In this document: piece by piece, positions 13,618 to 15,508 of the stretch | How the letters are laid out: each line of letters opens with the position of its first letter | Numbering within the stretch: the first letter of the stretch is position 1 | From: an uncultured Acetatifactor sp. | Lineage (GTDB): Bacteria > Bacillota > Clostridia > Lachnospirales > Lachnospiraceae | Assembly: GCA_910577035.1 (NCBI GenBank) | Contig: CAJTKW010000003.1 | Location: 41,789 to 57,296 of the forward strand | Direction: 5' to 3' | Length of the DNA: 15,508 nt | Translations under genes and position numbers: made by a program | The notes under the pieces: model-generated | Database searches by the model: none | What the model saw: the letters and a program-made list of their open reading frames with translations, nothing else | Told to the model about the DNA's origin: nothing

Positions 13618-14694
13618 ATGAAGGCCAAAGGCATGAAATCTCGAAACGGGAAGTCCGAAATCCGGTACTGGTGGGAATATCTGGGAGAAAGGCGGGCCGC
13701 TGCGGCCCTGTATCTGGCAACGGTGTTTCTGTTTGTGTCCACATGCTGTTTATACCATATTGAGAACGTGGGCATGCTTTTGTATGCCGCGCTGATGACC
13801 CTGGCCCTGTGGACGTTGGCAGGGGTGGTAAACGGCGGGAAATATGTGCGGAAGCGCAGATTGCTGGAGACCGCGGAGCGGGAGTTCGAGCAGTTAAAGG
13901 AGCTGCGCCTGCAGGAGTTCTGTGAGGCGGCGGATGCCTGGGAGGGCGACAGGTCTCCCAGGACGGCAGAACAGCAGATGCTGCGGCTTTTGACGGCGGT
14001 GGACGAGGAACGGACCGGGGAGCGGAGCAGGCAGGAGGAACGGGAAGCGGACCGCAGGGACTATTTCCTGGCGTGGACCCATCAGATCAAGACGCCGATT
14101 GCGGCCATGCGGCTCCTGCTGGAGGAAACGGAGGATCAGGAAAACAATTTTCGGATGCGGGAGGAGCTGTTTAAGATCGAGCAGTACGCGGAGATGGTGC
14201 TGACGATCCAGCGGCTGGAAAGCATGGGATCCGATCTCGTGCTGGAGGAGTATGAGCTGACGCCGCTTTTAAGGCAGGCGGTGAGGAAATATTCCGTCCT
14301 CTTTATCAACCGGGGCCTGCAGGTGGAGGTGCCGGAATGGAATGCCAGGATTTTGACGGACGAGAAATGGTTTTCCTTCTGTCTGGAGCAGCTTTTGTCC
14401 AATGCCATCAAATACACCGGAAAAGGGAAGATTACTTTAAGCGGCAGACAGCAGGAGGACAAAGTGGTCCTGGAGATTGCGGATACGGGAATGGGAATCC
14501 GGGCAGAAGATCTGCCGCGAATCTTTGAGAGGGGATTTACGGGCTACAATGGCCGCACAGACAAAAGAGCCACCGGCATAGGCCTCTATCTTTGCAGGAA
14601 GGTATGCCGGCAGCTGGGAATTACCATTGCGGTGGAAAGCAGCGTGGGAGAGGGAACCCGGGTAGAGCTTACCATACCGCAAACGGTATCATAG
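13618..14694 (+). CDS. BceS-like intramembrane-sensing histidine kinase
   Basis: The 358 residues begin with two membrane helices (about 28-46 and 51-71) joined by a very short loop, the intramembrane-sensing layout of BceS-type kinases that lack an external sensor domain. A charged coiled linker (about 75-145) follows. Then come the H-box FLAWTHQIKTPI with phospho-acceptor H155, the N-box LLSNAIKY with N262, the G1 box DTGMGI (289-294), the F-box RIFERGFTG, and the G2 box GIGLYLCRK. All catalytic boxes are intact. GGGGAG lies just before the ATG, within the end of the regulator gene. BceS kinases usually need their transporter to sense; none is next to it. Its stop lies 1 nt from that of typA on the opposite strand. 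Confidence 0.92.
   Translation: MKAKGMKSRNGKSEIRYWWEYLGERRAAAALYLATVFLFVSTCCLYHIENVGMLLYAALMTLALWTLAGVVNGGKYVRKRRLLETAEREFEQLKELRLQEFCEAADAWEGDRSPRTAEQQMLRLLTAVDEERTGERSRQEEREADRRDYFLAWTHQIKTPIAAMRLLLEETEDQENNFRMREELFKIEQYAEMVLTIQRLESMGSDLVLEEYELTPLLRQAVRKYSVLFINRGLQVEVPEWNARILTDEKWFSFCLEQLLSNAIKYTGKGKITLSGRQQEDKVVLEIADTGMGIRAEDLPRIFERGFTGYNGRTDKRATGIGLYLCRKVCRQLGITIAVESSVGEGTRVELTIPQTVS
14674..14689 (+). terminator. Weak stem-loop at the kinase 3' end
   Basis: Arms ataccg (14674-14679) and cggtat (14684-14689) flank loop caaa, just before the kinase stop. The tract after it (catagattatttt) is only loosely U-rich. It could be a weak terminator, but it lies in coding sequence and may be chance. 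Confidence 0.25.
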
Positions 14695-14695
14695 A

Positions 14696-15508
14696 TTATT
14701 TTCGGTTTCCGGCCCGCTTTCTCATCAGCGGGTCGAGAATCTTTTTACGGATGCGCAGATGGGAGGGAGTGACCTCCAGCAGCTCGTCCGTGTCAATGAA
14801 ATCCAGAGCCTGCTCCAGGGAGAGAACCCTGGGCGGCGTCAGGCGCAGGGCCTCGTCCGCGCTGGAGGAGCGGGTGTTGGTCAGCTGTTTTTTCTTACAG
14901 ACATTCACCTCAATATCCTCGTTTTTCCCGGTCTGGCCGATTACCATGCCCGCATAAACCTTTTCCCCGGGGCTGATAAAGAGAGTCCCCCGCTCCTGGG
15001 CGTTGAACAGGCCGTAGGTAACTGCGTCCCCGGCCTCGAAAGCAATCAGGGAGCCCTGTTTTCTGTACTGTATATCCCCCTTATAGGGAGCGTATCCGTC
15101 AAATACGGTATTCATGATCCCGTTGCCCTTGGTATCCGTCAGGAATTCACCCCGATAGCCGATCAGGCCTCTTGCGGGAATGGAGAACTCCAGGCGGGTG
15201 TAGGTACCGCCGGAAATCGTCCCCATATTTCGGAGTTCCCCCTTTCGCTGCCCCAGCTTTTCAATGACGGCTCCGGCAAATTCGTTGGGTACGTCAATAT
15301 AGGCAAGCTCCATGGGCTCCGTCCGCCTGCCGTCCTCGTCGGTGTGGTAGAGCACCTCCGCCTTGCTGACGGCAAATTCGTAGCCTTCCCGGCGCATGTT
15401 TTCGATCAGTACGGACAGGTGGAGTTCTCCTCTGCCGGACACCTTGAAGCATTCCGTGGTATCCGTCTCTTCTACCCTTAAGGATACCACGGAATGCTTC
15501 AAGGTGTC
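14696..15508 (-). CDS. typA: TypA/BipA ribosome-binding GTPase, C-terminal part (5' partial)
   Basis: Only the C-terminal ~260 residues of a protein normally about 610 long are present; the GTPase domain lies beyond the right edge. Family signatures include SLRVEETDTTECFKVSGRGE, HLSVLIENMRREGYEF, PARGLIGYRGEFLTDTKGNG, GSLIAFEAGDAVTYGLFNAQ, KKQLTNTRSS and LEQALDFIDTDELLEVTP. TypA binds the ribosome and supports assembly and stress or cold growth. The frame stays open to the last base. However, the stretch from 15482 on is an exact reverse copy of nearby coding sequence, so the residues before VSLRVEET (read DTLKHSV) do not fit the family and are probably artefactual. True typA sequence likely stops near 15480-15488. 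Confidence 0.93.
   Translation of the reverse strand, partial: DTLKHSVVSLRVEETDTTECFKVSGRGELHLSVLIENMRREGYEFAVSKAEVLYHTDEDGRRTEPMELAYIDVPNEFAGAVIEKLGQRKGELRNMGTISGGTYTRLEFSIPARGLIGYRGEFLTDTKGNGIMNTVFDGYAPYKGDIQYRKQGSLIAFEAGDAVTYGLFNAQERGTLFISPGEKVYAGMVIGQTGKNEDIEVNVCKKKQLTNTRSSSADEALRLTPPRVLSLEQALDFIDTDELLEVTPSHLRIRKKILDPLMRKRAGNRK
15438..15508. repeat. Perfect 27-bp inverted repeat at the right end
   Basis: The 27 bases at 15438-15464 are the exact reverse complement of 15482-15508, with 17 bases between, and the right arm ends at the last base of the window. The left arm is genuine typA coding sequence (TTECFKVS). The right arm replaces what should be upstream typA sequence. This is most simply a fold-back or assembly artefact at a contig end, not a biological repeat. 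Confidence 0.85.

Noticed and set aside
14759..15481. 240-codon open frame antisense to typA
   Set aside because: TypA motifs run continuously on the minus strand; the antisense frame is a by-product of codon bias.

Overview
The window looks like chromosomal DNA of a spore-forming Clostridia member, most likely Lachnospiraceae. The evidence is a forespore sigma factor (SigG), a YlmC/YmxH sporulation protein, a SpoVB-like flippase, Gram-positive lipoprotein and signal-peptide styles, strong AGGAGG ribosome binding sites, and a G+C content that looks close to 50 % by eye. The assignment rests on gene content and family recognition; no search was run. Both ends cut genes, and the right end finishes in a perfect inverted repeat that looks like a fold-back artefact, so the window is probably a whole contig.

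Positions 1-8375 hold a carbohydrate-uptake locus on the + strand. In order: the C-terminus of a membrane-anchored TPR-type protein, a YIP1-family membrane protein, a large secreted DUF5696 protein (probably a glycoside-hydrolase-like fold), two ABC sugar permeases, a lipid-anchored solute-binding protein, then a 316-nt gap with a cluster of hairpins, and a LacI-family regulator with its own promoter. No ATPase is encoded here, so the importer probably borrows a shared MsmX/MsmK-type ATPase. The substrate cannot be read from the sequence.

Positions 8382-11539 hold housekeeping and sporulation genes: sigG (- strand, with a near-consensus SigG-type promoter), divergent ylmC, nrdR with its own SigA promoter and a clear terminator, and a SpoVB-like flippase on the - strand. 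A 9-bp motif ATATTGWCA recurs three times in the ylmC and nrdR leaders.

Positions 11586-14694 hold a class-V cysteine desulfurase with a strong SigA promoter. It is followed by a BceR-like response regulator and a BceS-like intramembrane-sensing histidine kinase, but no BceAB-type transporter follows. The 3' part of typA/bipA runs in from the right end on the - strand.

The best leads for something undescribed are the TPR/YIP1/DUF5696/ABC locus, the hairpin cluster bracketed by 10-bp direct repeats after the solute-binding gene, the Bce-type sensor pair without its transporter, and the repeated motif shared by the ylmC and nrdR leaders. Most of the rest is ordinary, well-recognised gene content.
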